From NCBI GenBank assembly GCA_947095585.1, contig OX352763.1, positions 110,959,908 through 111,023,907 of the forward strand: a stretch of DNA of 64,000 nucleotides. Reading direction: 5' to 3'. Position numbers and translations under genes: made by a program. The notes below the pieces were generated by a model. That model saw only the letters and a program-made list of their open reading frames with translations, made no database searches and had not been told where the DNA came from. This DNA is from Nephrocerus scutellatus (taxonomy: Eukaryota > Arthropoda > Insecta > Diptera > Pipunculidae). Position 1 is the first letter of the stretch, and the number at the start of each line of letters is the position of its first letter. Below are positions 33,700 through 45,479 of the stretch, piece after piece.

Positions 33700-35229
33700 T
33701 CGCTAAGCACCCAAGTCCTGCTTTAATTAGCTACGCTGGGACACCATCTGATCCCGAGGCGGTATTATTTTTAAGACGATTTTTCGCTTTGGTAGCTTGG
33801 CTTATGCTTGGTGGCGGCAGTATAGTGTGGTCGTCGGTCATTGGTGGAGCTTCCCCCCTTTGTCTTTGCAGTATGTGCAACGCGGTGTATATTGTGTCAT
33901 ACCGCGGACTCTTTGGTAGAACTTCCGCGCCTGGTGTGGTCCTCGCTCTCTGTACTGTTCTAGTTCACGGACGAGATTCTTCTCCCATGCTACTTTCTTT
34001 AGCCGGTGAACTGATTTTTCATATCTTTTGAGCTCTTTATATTCATCTTCGCCTGCCCGCCTGCCTGAATAATGGCCTCCCTACCTATTTTGGTATTCAT
34101 ATCCCACAGAATGACTTTTACGTCATACTGAGGACGGGCATAGAGTTCCCGTTCGACTGATTCAAAAAAATTCTTCTTTTTCATCATCTGGGAAATCCTC
34201 TGTGGGTGCGTGAACTTTCATAAAGCTTATATTTTTAAATCAGCCCCGTACGCTAAGGGAGCATAACCGTTCTTTTACTGCTTTAAAGCCGATAACGGTG
34301 GGTTTAATTCTTTTGCTGACTAGAAACCCCACCACGAGCACATGATGTCTTGGATGACATATTCTGATTTTTGTAAGACACCATTACCCATCCTCCACAA
34401 CTCCTGGATTTCGGTTATGTCAGCATTATATTTGGACAGGATGTCGGCGAGCTGCTGTGCAGCTCGAGCTCTATACATCATTCGTAGAGTGGGACGAACC
34501 CTGCTTGCCTAGCTTTCGCCATTAAGCATGCTCTTGAACTACTCCCATTTAGCGGTCCTCTATTCGAGAGTAAACCATATGCCCCCACGTTGCATCCCCA
34601 GAACGAGCTGGGTCCTTAACCACAGTTGTCCTCAGACCGGTCAACCTTATTGTCTGTGGGCACGGCCAACTCCCGCGGTAAGGTCTGACATCAAGTGACT
34701 TATTTCCTTCTGAGTGATTGCCTTTTTGCGAAGGAGAAAACCATCACTGGCAAATCATCGTCCGGAACCTCGAATCCCATCATTTGTCACTAGGATTTCA
34801 CTATATCCTAGGCCACCTTGGATAGAAAGTATTCCAGGCCCTTCCCTATGTCCCAAACAGACCTGTAGTGTATGAAATGAACTACTAAATACAAAGAGTC
34901 GCCCATAAGGTAATTCTAAGTACCAGTAGCCCACTTCGGGTCGCGAAGACATTTCCCATAAAGAGCATACTCTAAGTACCCGAGGCCCTTGAATTATATC
35001 CCGTGTTCAAGTCCTGCACCATTCCAGATAAGATTTTATGCTGCAGATGGACCCCACGTGGACGAGCTCTAGTGAGCGGATGAGCAAATTCTTAAATCGT
35101 TTAGCCGTTTTTGTTGCCATGGTCGTTGTCGTTCATCAGTGTATCCGAGGCTGATTTTGGTTTCCGTAATAGTTTTTTTTACGGGCTAGGTTATTGGCCT
35201 CGCGCCAACCTTACTTTGAAGGGACTAGC
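33700..35229 (-). mobile_element. RTE-like family B, copy with 5' end
   Basis: The minus-strand 5' end at about 35229 (GCTAGTC..AAAGTAAGGTTGGCGCGAGGCC) matches the start of the copy at 18387. Then come 5' UTR with CCATGGCAACAAAAACGGC, an unrelated insert (34500-35088), and the endonuclease start YRARAAQQLADILSKYNADIT, VSKRIKPTVIGFKAV, VHAPTEDFPDDEKEE. VERELYARPQYDVKVILWDMNTKIGREAI follows at 34187-34070. The rest of the endonuclease (about 480 bp by comparison with 18387-21072) is deleted, so the frame jumps to EDEYKELKRYEKS, KVAWEKNLVRELEQYRERGPHQARKF, then MTDDHTILPPPS and NRLKNNTASGSDG, ending near 33700. It is dead. Confidence 0.85.
34500..35088. other. Unidentified 590-bp insert in family B copy
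   Basis: Comparison with the 18387-21072 copy shows collinear 5' UTR to CGATTTAAGAATTT (about 35088) and resumption at GTATAGAGCTCGAG (about 34500), where the other copy has only about 20 bp between. The intervening 590 bp shares nothing recognisable with other parts of the window. Its longest frame (minus, 34952-34755: MSSRPEVGYWYLELPYGRLF..) is unfamiliar. No clear terminal repeats or target duplication are visible. Confidence 0.6.
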
Positions 35230-35524
35230 TTTCCCTGTATTGGAGGAAGATTACTGGCGGCGACCACGGTAAGGCACTTTCAACAGTCCGCGATAGTTAC
35301 GGCCACCTACAATTCTGAAGCATTCTGTGTTATGCGCCCTATTCTGCTGATGGCTGACCGCCAAGTAAGCTATTCGTCGTTTATTAAACATTGCCTTTCT
35401 TTTAGGTAAGGATGAGATAGGTTATTAAAGACGCAGGTAAAACAGCTGACAGAGGACAGATGGACAGAGAGTTTGTCAAAGACATCTTAGTACAGGTTTT
35501 TTTATTATCTTACATTTACATAAT

Positions 35525-36110
35525 ATAAAGGGTTTTTCAATAAGGATATAACAATTTTGTATTTTTATACAAACACACGCTTAACCCTTTTTTTATGATC
35601 TGTCAATCTTAAAACGTCAGTCAAGGTTTATATTTTTACTATGGTGCGGTTTAGTGAACAAGAAACATTGGGATATTAAAAATATCTTTCAAAAATCTGA
35701 GTCGGTGGTCGCAACTTTAAGAGCATTTACTCCAATTTTCGGTCGTAATAATAGTCCCACCAGGCAGGCTGTGCGTGCTGTAGTCGATAAATTCAAGTCA
35801 ACATATTCGCTATTGAATGTTCCTTGTCTAGTTAGACAACGCATCGGTCTAAGTATCGCAAATATCACAGCCGTATGTGCTTCAGTTCAAAATGAGCCAA
35901 ATCAGTCGATTCCACGCCGGAAATCTCTCAGTTCACATTGAGGCGAATTATACTTAAAGATCTTGATCAACAACCGGGGACCGGTCCTGGTCTCCCGGTC
36001 TACACCCTTACAACTCAAGAGATGAAGCCTCATGATCATTTAAAACGTCATAACTTCTCCGATTGGGCTCTGCATTCGGTCCTTATTGAAAAACTCTTCA
36101 TTTATCTTTT
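35525..36110 (+). mobile_element. Tc1/mariner-type transposase N-terminus
   Basis: A likely terminal repeat GGGTTTTTCAATAAGGATA lies at 35529. Coding starts near 35641: MVRFSEQET (frame-shifted), then SESVVATLRAFTPIFGRNNSPTRQAVRAVVDKFKSTYSLLNVPCLVRQRIGLS, then ASVQNEPNQSIPRRKS, then after a break RRIILKDL, LTTQEMKPHDHLKRHNFSDWAL. This is the paired helix-turn-helix region of a Tc1/mariner-superfamily transposase of the insect type usually annotated with a DUF4817 domain. The DDE catalytic half cannot be followed beyond 36110. Dead fragment. Confidence 0.75.
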
Positions 36111-36189
36111 CATACTGAAAGCGCATAGTTTTACCTTTAAAAGTCTCATCCTGTGCGGAATGCAAAAACGGGTAATCTAATTATTCCAC

Positions 36190-37520
36190 GATAACTTTTA
36201 TTACGCAATCCTCAGAATTTACATCCGTATGAAAAATCAGCGTTTGCCGGTCTAAATTGTCACCGAAACACGTTTGCCGGCAAGCAAGCAGAATTATGTC
36301 CTCTGTTCGCATCCGATTATTCGCATGAGTATCCTTGCTCCCTCTTGAGAGCGCGTCTGCACATAGAAATCCAAGTACAAAAGGAATCGTGCTTCGCTTA
36401 TACGAATTCAAATTGAGTCAGGCGGTAATCGCGGTGAAGGAAAACTGTTCGCATACAAGTATGTAGTAAGTAAAAAAAAAATTATTGTTATTAGATGAAG
36501 CGACATTGCGAGTGTGCTGGCCGTTTTGATGGGGTTCAAAAGTGGTGTGATGTGATGTCGACATTCGGAAAAGCAGATGCAAAACGAAACACCAAAAATT
36601 CTCTCAGTACGTACATCCAGTACAATAGTTGGGAAAATTAAATTAAACCGAATTCAATTCAACTACTGCCAAGGGTTGTTGTTTTTGTTGTTGTTGTTGT
36701 TGTTGTTCTTGTCATATTGTCAGTTGTCACACCCTGCTATGGCACCAGCACTAAAATAATGCTCTGCAGACTGTCTGTCTAGCTTACCCTCTGTCATGGA
36801 AAACCCTCGTCTGTCGCTCGGTCGCTATAAGAATCTCACAGCGCCGGAAAATCGCTCACACAATCGAGTCGAAAAATATACCACCAGCCGACGAAAAAGA
36901 AGAAGAAGAAGAAGAAGAAGCAGCAGAGGAACAACAAAATGAAATTCCCTAAATGCGAGTGGATGAGAGAAAAGTGACTAATACGAAGATAACGAGCCGA
37001 ATTGGGATAGGAAGGAAGCTGAGCTGAGCACGAGACATATGGAATGATTTGTGCTGCTGTCTATTTATATTGTACGAGTATGTTGCCCTGTTTTAGTTTT
37101 ATCGTCAGAGGTGGTCGGAGGATTGCTCAGGGTCAGGATTTTTTTTTGTTCATACTTGGCATAGGCGCCACAACTTCGTTAGACCTGGAATTTCCAGAGA
37201 GAGAGAGAGAGGAGGATAGAAACGACAATATATTACAATTTGTTGTTGTCTTCCATTGTTTGCCGCATTGATGCTTTTCTAGGTATTTGTGCTAAGTCAC
37301 ATATCCATAGATACTTTTACAACACAAACAAACAAACCACTAACTGTTTTTTATGCATTTGGTACACACAAATTAAGGAAACTGGATTTTAGGCAAAACG
37401 TCTAAATTAATGAGGGAAGCTGCCCGCGAATTATCATTTCGTTTTCTCACAAATGCACTGAAGAGGTTTGTTGTGGAACACATTGGGACACTGGGATTAC
37501 TATAAACGTTTTTGACAACC
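36190..37520. other. Microsatellite-bearing spacer
   Basis: Holds (TTG)n at 36675-36708, (AAG)n at 36893-36922 followed by CAGCAG, and (GA)n at 37196-37212. CTATAAGA at about 36823-36830 followed by CAACAAAATG at 36931 gives a TATA-like and Kozak-like pair, but the ORF from that ATG is only 12 codons. No known gene is recognised. Confidence 0.4.
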
Positions 37521-37524
37521 TTAT

Positions 37525-38720
37525 TTGGTGATTAAGTAAGGAGGGTCTTGATGTGGTCTTGTGGAGGGTCTTGAGCGGGTCTTTAGGGGGGTTTTCAGGG
37601 TATTTTGAGAGAGCCCTGAGTGGTATCTTGCGTGGATCTTTAAGGGGCTTTTAAGAGGATTTTAAGGTGTTCTTAAGTGGGGTCTTGAGGTTGTCTTAAG
37701 AGGATCTTGAGAGGGTCTTTAGGTGGTCTTAAGGGGGTTTTAAGAGGGTCTTGAGGAGGGGTCGTGAGGTGGTTTTGGAGGGTCCTGGGTGGGATTCCTG
37801 ATGGGGGTCTTGAGGGGGTTTTGATAAGGTGTTTAGTGTGTTATTGAGAAGGTGTTAAGAGGATTTTGATGTGTTTTTGAGTTGTTATTGAGGGTGGTCT
37901 TGAGGGGGTATTGTGGGGGTATTAAGTGGCGTCTTGAGGAGATCTCAAAGGGGTCTAAAGGGGAATTTTAGAGGGTCCTGATAGGGTCTTGTGGGGCTCT
38001 AAGGAGCGTTTAATTGATTTTCTTGAGGAGTCTTAAGGAGGTTTTAAGAGGGGACTTGAGGGGGTCTCTAGTGGGGTGTTTAGGTGGTTTTGAGTGGAGC
38101 TCAAGGGAATTTTGAGAAGGTTGTGATTGGAGTCTTGAGTCCTGACGGAGGTCTTGACGGGAGCCTCGAGAAAGTTTTAAGAGGATAATTAGTGGGGTCT
38201 TGAGGGGGTATAAATGGGGTGCCTTAGGAGGGTCTTAAGGAGGTCTTAAGTCGCTTTTAAAAGGAATTTTAAGAGGAGCCTTTAGGGAGTTTTAGGGGAT
38301 CTTGAGTGGGGTTTTAGTTGGTATTGTGGTGGGTCTCGAGGGGGTCTTAAAAGGATTTTGTGGTTGTCTTGAGGGGGTCTTGAGGGGGATCTTGAGTGGG
38401 TGTTAAGGGGGTTTTCAGGGTATTTTGAGAGAGCCCTGAGTGGTATCTTGCGGGGATCTTTAAGGGGCTTTTAAGAGGATTTTAAGGGATTCTTGTGGGG
38501 TTTTAGTTGATCTTGGGAGTGGTCTTGAGGGGGGTTTTAGTGGTCTTTAGTGGGACTTAAGGGGGTTTTGAGAGGAGTATTTAGGTGGTCTCGACGGGGG
38601 TCTTGCCGGGGGTCTTGCTGGTATTTTGAGAAAGCTCTGAGTGGGGTCTTGCGGGGATCTTAAGTGGCTCTTAAGAGGGTTTTAAGGGATTCTTGAATGG
38701 TCTTTAGGTCGAGAAAGGAG
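37525..38720. repeat. GGTCTTGAGGG minisatellite, 1.2 kb
   Basis: About a hundred degenerate units of GGTCTTGAGGGG / TTTTAAGAGG type, 9-13 bp each, G and T rich on the plus strand. A longer internal duplication is visible: the block GGGTTTTCAGGGTATTTTGAGAGAGCCCTGAGTGGTATCTTGC occurs at about 37590 and again at about 38410, with a relative near 38610. So the array also grew by duplicating larger segments. It is the inverse-orientation relative of 2640-3092. Confidence 0.9.
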
Positions 38721-39239
38721 ATAAAGAGAGTTAGGAATATTTTTTCCCCTCTATCTGTAGTAATCAAAACGTTACGATTTATTATAAATTAAGACATAAC
38801 TAGAACTTTTACTTATATTTTTATTTGAAAATATATTTTCTTAAGTCTTTATAATATTTATATAATTAAATTCAAAATTCTTTTGTTTTTTTAATTAAAA
38901 TGATATATTTATTATTCGGATATTTTTATGTATTGCAAAATGCGGTTATACCGACTGTAGTGGCTTTGCATATATTTGCATGATAAGGATTTCCTTTTAG
39001 AGTTAAAACTAAATTTGCCCAAAAAGGCCATTTAGATGAAGATAATTTTAATTACATTGCACGACCGCAGATGAGAGTAACAAATTTTACCAGAAAACAA
39101 TAAATGTCTATTTATATATATGATTCTATGGCGTTGTGCAAATCAAAGGCTTTCTTTATATCGCACAGCATTCGGAGATAACTCATTTTCTTTTTCTTTA
39201 CAAATTTACAACATAGATTAATGAAAAAATGCAAATTTT

Positions 39240-39480
39240 TAAAGTATGAGTCTCTGAAAAATTACCATAAAAAAAGTGCGATTCTAAAAAATCTGCATTA
39301 ATATCAAATTCCCCTCTAAGCCATAAAAAATGGTGAATCTCTGAAATATCTGCAAATTTATCTTAGCCATAAAAAAGTGTAAGTCTCTGAAATATCTGCA
39401 CTAATACCCGGTTCCTCTCTAAGACATAAAAGTGTGAGTCTCTGAATAATCTGCATTAATATCAAATACCCCACTAAGCA
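39240..39480 (+). repeat. ~60-bp satellite, small array
   Basis: About four monomers built on AGTCTCTGAAATATCTGCA..TAATATCAA..CCCCTCTAAGCCATAAAAA. It is the same family as the large array at 41095-41730, but without the strict dimer pattern. Confidence 0.8.
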
Positions 39481-39559
39481 ATGACTGGGAAGTAGGGATT
39501 GGGGGGGTGAGTCTCTTATATATCTGAGTTAGCTAAAAAAAAATATAAGGTTTTCACCC

Positions 39560-40170
39560 TTATAATCTGCTTAGCACAGCGTGGGCATTTGGAAATTAAG
39601 GAGCGGAAAAAGTGAGATGTCTGTGCACATGTGTCTTGAATGGCTGTATATCATACAAATGCGGAAACACATAGTAGGGCAATTCATTCCACATAATTAT
39701 TGTGCGGCTAAAGAAGGAATCTCTGAATTGGTTGGTACGTCCGACGATAGGTCTAATGGTAGACCCGTGATGCATCTGGATATTTCTTTTGAACACCGCT
39801 TATGGCAAAAGCTATAAAACAGTAACAAGCAGGAAACATTACTACAATGTTCAAGCGATTCGATTGTTTTCCCGATATTTACGTCACCAATAAGTTTTAT
39901 CGCGCGGTTCTGAATTCTGTCGAGTAGATTCTTGGGAGCACCTGCCCAGACAATATATAGTTGTATTCAAGTTTATGGCAAATATATGCCTTATAAATAG
40001 TATTCGACGAGTATTGCGAATTTTTCAGTTTCTTTGTTGCAGAATCCATTTATGGATAAAGGTGGGGGGTTTAAATTACGCTTGGACGACAGAAGACAGC
40101 ATTGGGTTTCGGAAGCGTTAAATTATACTCTATTGTGTAGTCCCCACCTTGTTATACTGTCTTGATCAGA
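39560..40170 (-). mobile_element. CR1/Jockey-like 3' end
   Basis: On the minus strand, about 40165-40080 matches the last RT part of the copy at 24285-24330 (QCCLLSSKRNLNPPPLSINGF type). It continues with RIQNRAIKLIGD (39925-39880), LEHCSNVSCLLLFYSFCH, and the typical C-terminus RTNQFRDSFFSRTIIMWNELP, VFPHLYDIQPFKTHVHRHL (39738-39600). This C-terminal pattern (R..SF..RTI..WN.LP....FK) closes CR1 and Jockey-type ORF2 proteins. 5'-truncated, with stops. Confidence 0.85.
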
Positions 40171-40204
40171 TTTTAACGTCCTTAACATACGTTGTTGCTT
40201 AACT

Positions 40205-40325
40205 GCCTTTAAAAAACTCACAAAAAACCCCTAGAAGACCATCAATAGACGCCCAAGAGACCAATAAAAAATCCTTAGAAAAACCACCAAAAGACCCACA
40301 AAGGACCCCGCAGAAGAGCTCCACT
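40205..40325. repeat. AAAAGACCC minisatellite, short
   Basis: About ten degenerate units (ccatcaatagacgcccaagagacc...accaccaaaagacccacaaaggacccc), in the same orientation as the array at 2640-3092. Confidence 0.75.
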
Positions 40326-40330
40326 ATCCC

Positions 40331-40950
40331 AGCAACGAATATGGCATAGTTCGCTCTTTTTCTCTCTCCAGCATAGTACCCTTTTCCGTCCTTTATGATC
40401 GAAATCGAAATATATATTTTTCACACTGACTAACTGTTTCATAAACTATAACGTAGCCTCGAAAGTAGCCGTTATACACACTAGTGAGTTAACGTATAAA
40501 ATACTTGTGTTATTTACTGCAGTCACAACGAACACACATTCCCAGAGTAATTTTGCATTGCGCATAACCGGTTTTGGTCCTGTGAAAAATAGCGTACATT
40601 ACTCGCAGAAAAGTGCTTATCGTGCTCGTTCGATTGCCGCTTCAAGCTTCTAACTCGCACGATAACGTCCACTTTCCTCGCTCGTTATGTAATATACTAT
40701 TCCTGGTTAATGTCAATGTGCGTGCAATGAACTAACGTAATTCAAAAGAGCATGCTAGCTCATGCGCAATGAAACAACTAATATCAATTTAAAAAAAAAC
40801 ATTCAAATCACAAACTAATGCGTGTTCGCTGAGACAAAAACGCACGGTTAATCTATGCGTGTGGTAATAGCGCAAGAACGAATATAACATAGTTCTCTCT
40901 TTTCTCTCTCTGTACAAGTACCTTTTTTCGTTCTTTATGTTTAAAATCGT
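40331..40950 (+). repeat. 75-bp direct repeats 540 bp apart
   Basis: 40331-40405 and 40868-40945 share CGAATATRRCATAGTTC, CTCTTTTTCTCTCTC, GTACCYTTTTYCGT and TCTTTATG..GAAATCG in order. The intervening 460 bp is unassigned. They could flank a small element or be remnants of a dispersed repeat. Confidence 0.65.
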
Positions 40951-41094
40951 TTCCCAAATGACGTCATAAAACGCTGCAACCTTGAAATTTTACTCCCAGC
41001 GTGCGCAAGGACCCGGGTCCGGGTCACGTACAAAGTTTTACACAAAGTTTCGTAAATCGGAGATACACATGCGTATAAAGTTTTAAGAAAACAG

Positions 41095-41730
41095 GTACTT
41101 TTTTTTATGTGCGAGTCTCTGAATTATCTGCACTAATATCAACTTCTACTCTTAGATATAAAAAAGTGTAAGTCTCTGAGAAATATGCAATAATAACAAC
41201 TTCCCCTCTTAGCCATAAAAAGTGCAAGTCTCTGGATTATCTGCACCAATATCAACTTCTACTCTAAGATATAAAAAAGTGTAAGTCTGAAAAATATGCA
41301 ATAATAACAACTTCCCCTCTTAGCCATAAAAAGTGCAAGTCTCTGGATTATCTACACCAATATCAACTTCTACTCTAAGATATAAAAAAGTGTAAGTCGG
41401 AAAAATATGCAATAATAACAACTTCCCCTCTTAGCCATAAAAAGTGCGAGTCTCGGAATTATCTGCACTAATATCAACTTCCACTCTTAGATATAAAAAA
41501 GTGTAAGTCTCTGAAAAATATGCAATAATAACCACTTTCCATCTTCGCCATAAAAAGTGCGAGTCTCGGAATTATCTGCACCAATATCAACTTCCACTCT
41601 AAGATATAAAAAAGTGTAAGTCTCTGAAAAATATGCAATAATTACCAGTTCCCATCTAAGCCATAAAAAGTGCGAGTCTCTGAATTTTCTGAACTAATAT
41701 GAACTTCCGCTCTAAGTGGCAAAAAATCAA
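41095..41730 (+). repeat. Dimeric satellite, 111-113 bp
   Basis: Two ~56-bp monomers alternate: one carries CTGGATTATCTGCACCAATA, the other GAAAAATATGCAATAATAAC. GCCATAAAAAGTGC landmarks start at 41212, 41323, 41434, 41547 and 41660, so the dimer repeats every 111-113 bp. Neighbouring dimers are very alike, which implies recent expansion. Same family as 39240-39480. Confidence 0.92.
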
Positions 41731-43080
41731 CCAAGAATCCAAACTACAACGCAGCAAAGCGCAGTACAACACATGGCAATATCCTCGACACGAGCCAAAA
41801 ATTTCCACAATTATTGTCCGTCCAGTTTTATTTTCCGGCAATGAAGGATTCTTTTGCTTCAAACGGTTTTTTTAAATATTATTGGAAAATTGAACAAACC
41901 ATAGTACCACAAAGGCACACAGTACCACGTTTCCGGCATCCGCGTACAAAAAATAACAACACACACCGTAAAAGCAGACACACCACAGAGCACACAGCAA
42001 ACATTTCAATTGAAAAGACCGCGTCGAACATACCGCGCGTGCCATTCCTGCTGAAATCTCATAAAGAGCACGTGTTACAAAAAGGTAGGTAGGTACAGAG
42101 TTAGACGGTTAGAAATGCTTGCACAAAAGGATACAGATATCGAACCACCACCACCGCCGTCACTTTTTGTACAGCCAGCCGGCGCTCGGCGGTCATCAAC
42201 TATTGCTAATTTCACCCCCTAAACGGAATTTATGTCCCACTGACGGCATATGTGACGTCGCGTTGCATTGACTGAACGCGGTATGTGTGCCAGTGTAGTT
42301 ATATTGTATATCTGTGTGTTTGTGTTTCCATAAACGTACCATACTTTTTATTTAGTATCGAAAAACGTCATCCCAACGGAGTTGATCCCTTTCGCCTTTT
42401 GGCGTTTCCGTTTTCACGTTCTGTGTTAAAATTTTCAATGTTGAACTTTTAGTTACAGATGTGGGGTGGGGTGTTCAGTTTGGCTCGCTAGTGGATGCCC
42501 TCTGGGTTCCATCCAATCCGGTACATGGGTGACTGACTCGCTGTCTACCATCAGTGGCGTGTCCTTGCTTTATTATTTGAAAGAATGTTTACTATGTGTT
42601 TGCGATTCCAGTGCTTCCTGACCGGCCGGCCGGCGTTCATCTGTGTGTATGTCTTTCTGTGTAGAAATGATATTCGTGTGACCCAGCATTTCACTTCCAA
42701 CAAAGGGTACCTCTTGCACTTCGTGAAAGCATTCGCTTTCGCACTGTCGCCCGATTTAATGAATAGTTTTAATGGATTTAGTAATATAGCTGCAGGATAT
42801 GTATGTGCACGCGCATGCATTTAGTGCTTTAGTGCATAGTGGTCATGCTTTGTCCTTTTTGGCACAAATACCAAGTCTTCCGGAATCTGTGCGTCAAGGC
42901 CGCAAGCTATGGGACAGAGCTATAAAGAGTGAATTACCTTTGAAAGAACAATTTCTAAATGAATCTTGTTATGCGGGTAACTTTACATTACCGTACTCGC
43001 ATTTGAAAGGCTTGTTATTAAGGTTTTATAGGATGAAATTCAGTTATATTATCCAGATCAGACTGGGCAAAATTTGTTAC
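41731..43080. other. No recognisable gene
   Basis: Mixed-composition spacer. AAAGGTAGGTAGGTAC at about 42081 has a splice-donor look. The frames at 42551-42824 are open on both strands and show no motif. Confidence 0.35.
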
Positions 43081-43089
43081 GATTGAATC

Positions 43090-45095
43090 TGTTACGATTG
43101 CGGACGTGGACACCAACATTAAGTTGTTTGTAGGTTCCATGGATATGGATATGGCCAGTTGTAGCAAAAGTAATGAACTGGATAAGCTCAAAAGACTGTT
43201 CAGAACTATGTTCAATATCGAATACACCACTAATTTCTGGCAAACCAACAAGGACTGCCTGAAAATATACAAGAAAGCCATCAGGAAAGCTAAACGATGC
43301 TCCTGGATGGAGTTCTGTCAATCCACTGAGTCCACCAAAGACTCGTCCAGAATATGTAAGATTATAGTCAAAGAAACCTCTTGTCCGACCTTTATCAAAA
43401 GATCGGATAACAGTTGGTCTGAACACACGGCCGATATTCTGATTAACACCCACTTCCCCGCATGTAAAGACTCGTGCTCAGTTTACCGGCTGAGCACTCC
43501 TGATAGACAGAAAGGGCCAACATGCGAAGTGACGAAAAGGTTTCCTGGTCTATTCGCAGCGTCCCTGCATACAAATCGCCTGGCCTTGGCGGTATACAAT
43601 CTATATATATCCAGAGGACCATAGGGTCGACCTCTTGGCTAGTGAATATTTTCAGAAGTTGCCTACGACTTAGTTCAGTTCCCTGTAGTTGGAGAAGAGT
43701 ACGATTCATTCCCAAAGCAGGCATAAGAGGTCACGAATCTGCGAAAGACTTTAGACCACTCAGTCTATCGTCGTTCTGTTAAAAACTCTGAAACGAGTTG
43801 TAGACTATCACATAAGACTTAATTTTGAAGATATGACTGTATCGGAAGGGCAGATCTACAGATACGGCCCTTAATGAGATAATGAGGCACAGTTGAACAA
43901 TTCCTACACTTCCAACTATACACCATTGCCACCATCCTCGATATAGAAATTTCCTTCAACAATGTTCACATTTATGCCAGCCAGGAGGATCTCAGTTAGG
44001 GGTGGAGCATCTCCTAAAACAATGGATCATTTCCATGTTTGGTAGTAGGGAAATCCAAGTTTAACTGGGCTGTAGTAGTTTTACCAAATCGGTCGACAGG
44101 GGCGAGGTAATATCGCCCTTACTGTGGCTGCTGGTTATAAACTCTCGGTCCTTAGGACACTTGAGTTAGACAGGACGAAAGCTGTCTCTTAGTCAAATGA
44201 CGTAGTGATACTTGTATCAGGACAGTACCCTTCCGTGATTAGTGAAATCATGAAATCATCTAAGTAGGGTTAGTTCTTGGGCGATCAGCTGTGGCCTGGG
44301 TGTTAACTCTGGCAAAACTGGGTACTTTTTACTGATAAGTCTAAGATACCGAATTTTATCCTGCCCAAACTTAACGGTCAGACACTCACGCTTAACTCTG
44401 AAGCGAAATGTCTCTACGTAATCATAGGCAGGAAACTCAGCTGAAGGTCAAATAAAGAATGTGTGACCAAGGAAGCATGCATTACTCTATATGCTAGCAA
44501 AGAAACCATTGGTAAGAAACGGGGACTGCAGCCGAGACTGCGTCTGTGGCTGTACACAGTGTTATTGTGGCATTTTCTCACCAATGGAGCGCTGGTCTGA
44601 TGGCCGGCAATCAGCAAAAACTTAGTAGAATACAAAGATCGGCGTTGGCCGTTACGCCAAGTAACGGGAGCACTAAAGTCCTGCCCCACCGATGCTCTTA
44701 ATACAATCCCATACTTATTTACCGCCCGACCTATTTACCTCCCGACCTTTTTAACTCCCTACCTATTAATTGTATATGTACGTCTCAGAGAATCTGGGTG
44801 ATTTGTCACTAAACCATATGGTCACTGCAATAAACTGCAGTTGTGACCAAAGAAGGTGATACCATCTTCAATCGACAACTGCACTCCTAAACTATATTTC
44901 AGCCCCAGCTTTGCCGTGGAGCTTACGATTCGCGAAAGTTGGAAGGACGAAAAAGTTATGGGACTTTTTGGTGTAACTCTATTCGCCGATTGATCCAAGA
45001 TAAGAAATGATGTCGGCGCTAGAGTTTTCTCCGACAATCTTAATCTCTCTACGTCCTACACGCTACCCAACTCTGCTAAATTTTTTCCTTGAAAT
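43090..45095 (+). mobile_element. LOA-like retrotransposon, copy 3
   Basis: The linker (43160-43480) has SNELDKLKRLFRTMFNIEYTTNFWQTNKDCLKIYKKAIRKAKRCSWMEFCQS and ILINTHFPACKDS. RT follows in other frames: KVSWSIRSVPAYKSPGLGGIQSIYIQRTIGSTSWLVNIFRSCLRLSSVP.SWRRVRFIPKAG (43533-43720), SAKDFRPLSLSSF, and TIATILDIE near 43920. GEVISPLLWLLVIN is near 44105, where the palm is badly degraded. RNase H returns at about 44985 with FAD(stop)SKIRNDVGARVFSDNLNLSTSYTLPNSA, in which a TGA replaces the G of the DGS box. It ends near 45095 and joins a family B tail. Confidence 0.85.
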
Positions 45096-45109
45096 CCAGT
45101 TTTTTAACC

Positions 45110-45410
45110 ATAAAATACAAGCTGCTAGTGTCATATGTCAATGTCAATGATCATACCAGTACTTACATACGGATCCACGACTTGGATGCTTTGCAACAAG
45201 TACTCTGACCCCATATAGAAGCGAGTTATATGGATTTTTTTGGATATTTATGGATTATTTATGGAAGGACGACTCCAGAGCCACTATAAAGATGAGGTCC
45301 ATGAGCGTTAGTGCGATTTCGGATGTCACTTGAGGAGAACCAAAGTCAGTAAGCTACAATGGGCAGGACACCTTGATGACATGAGCAAGAGATAACAAAT
45401 TTAATTAAAA
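45110..45410 (+). mobile_element. RTE-like family B C-terminal fragment
   Basis: KLLVSYVNVNDHTSTYIRIHDLDAL matches the KLLVYKT..TPVLTYGSETWVL region of family B. It is followed by the FxRRLYRD-type remnant (gaaggacgactccagagccactataaagatgaggtccatgagcg) and KVSKLQWAGHLDDMS at about 45345-45385. It is a small, 5'- and 3'-truncated piece fused to the end of the LOA-like element. Confidence 0.7.
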
Positions 45411-45479
45411 TTATTACTCAGTGAGTGCCCTATTTAAAAGGTTACTGGAGATACGGAGCGATCTTTACATGGGACACGG

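Noticed and set aside
35525..36490. Complete transposase
   Set aside because: Only the DNA-binding half can be followed; I could not find the DDE region on either strand after 36110.
36823..36980. Promoter plus short peptide gene
   Set aside because: A TATA-like CTATAAGA and a good Kozak ATG exist, but the ORF is 12 codons and follows an AAG microsatellite; no support.
41095..41730. CRISPR-like or regulatory repeat array
   Set aside because: Alternating monomers are both conserved; there are no unique spacers. It is a dimeric satellite.
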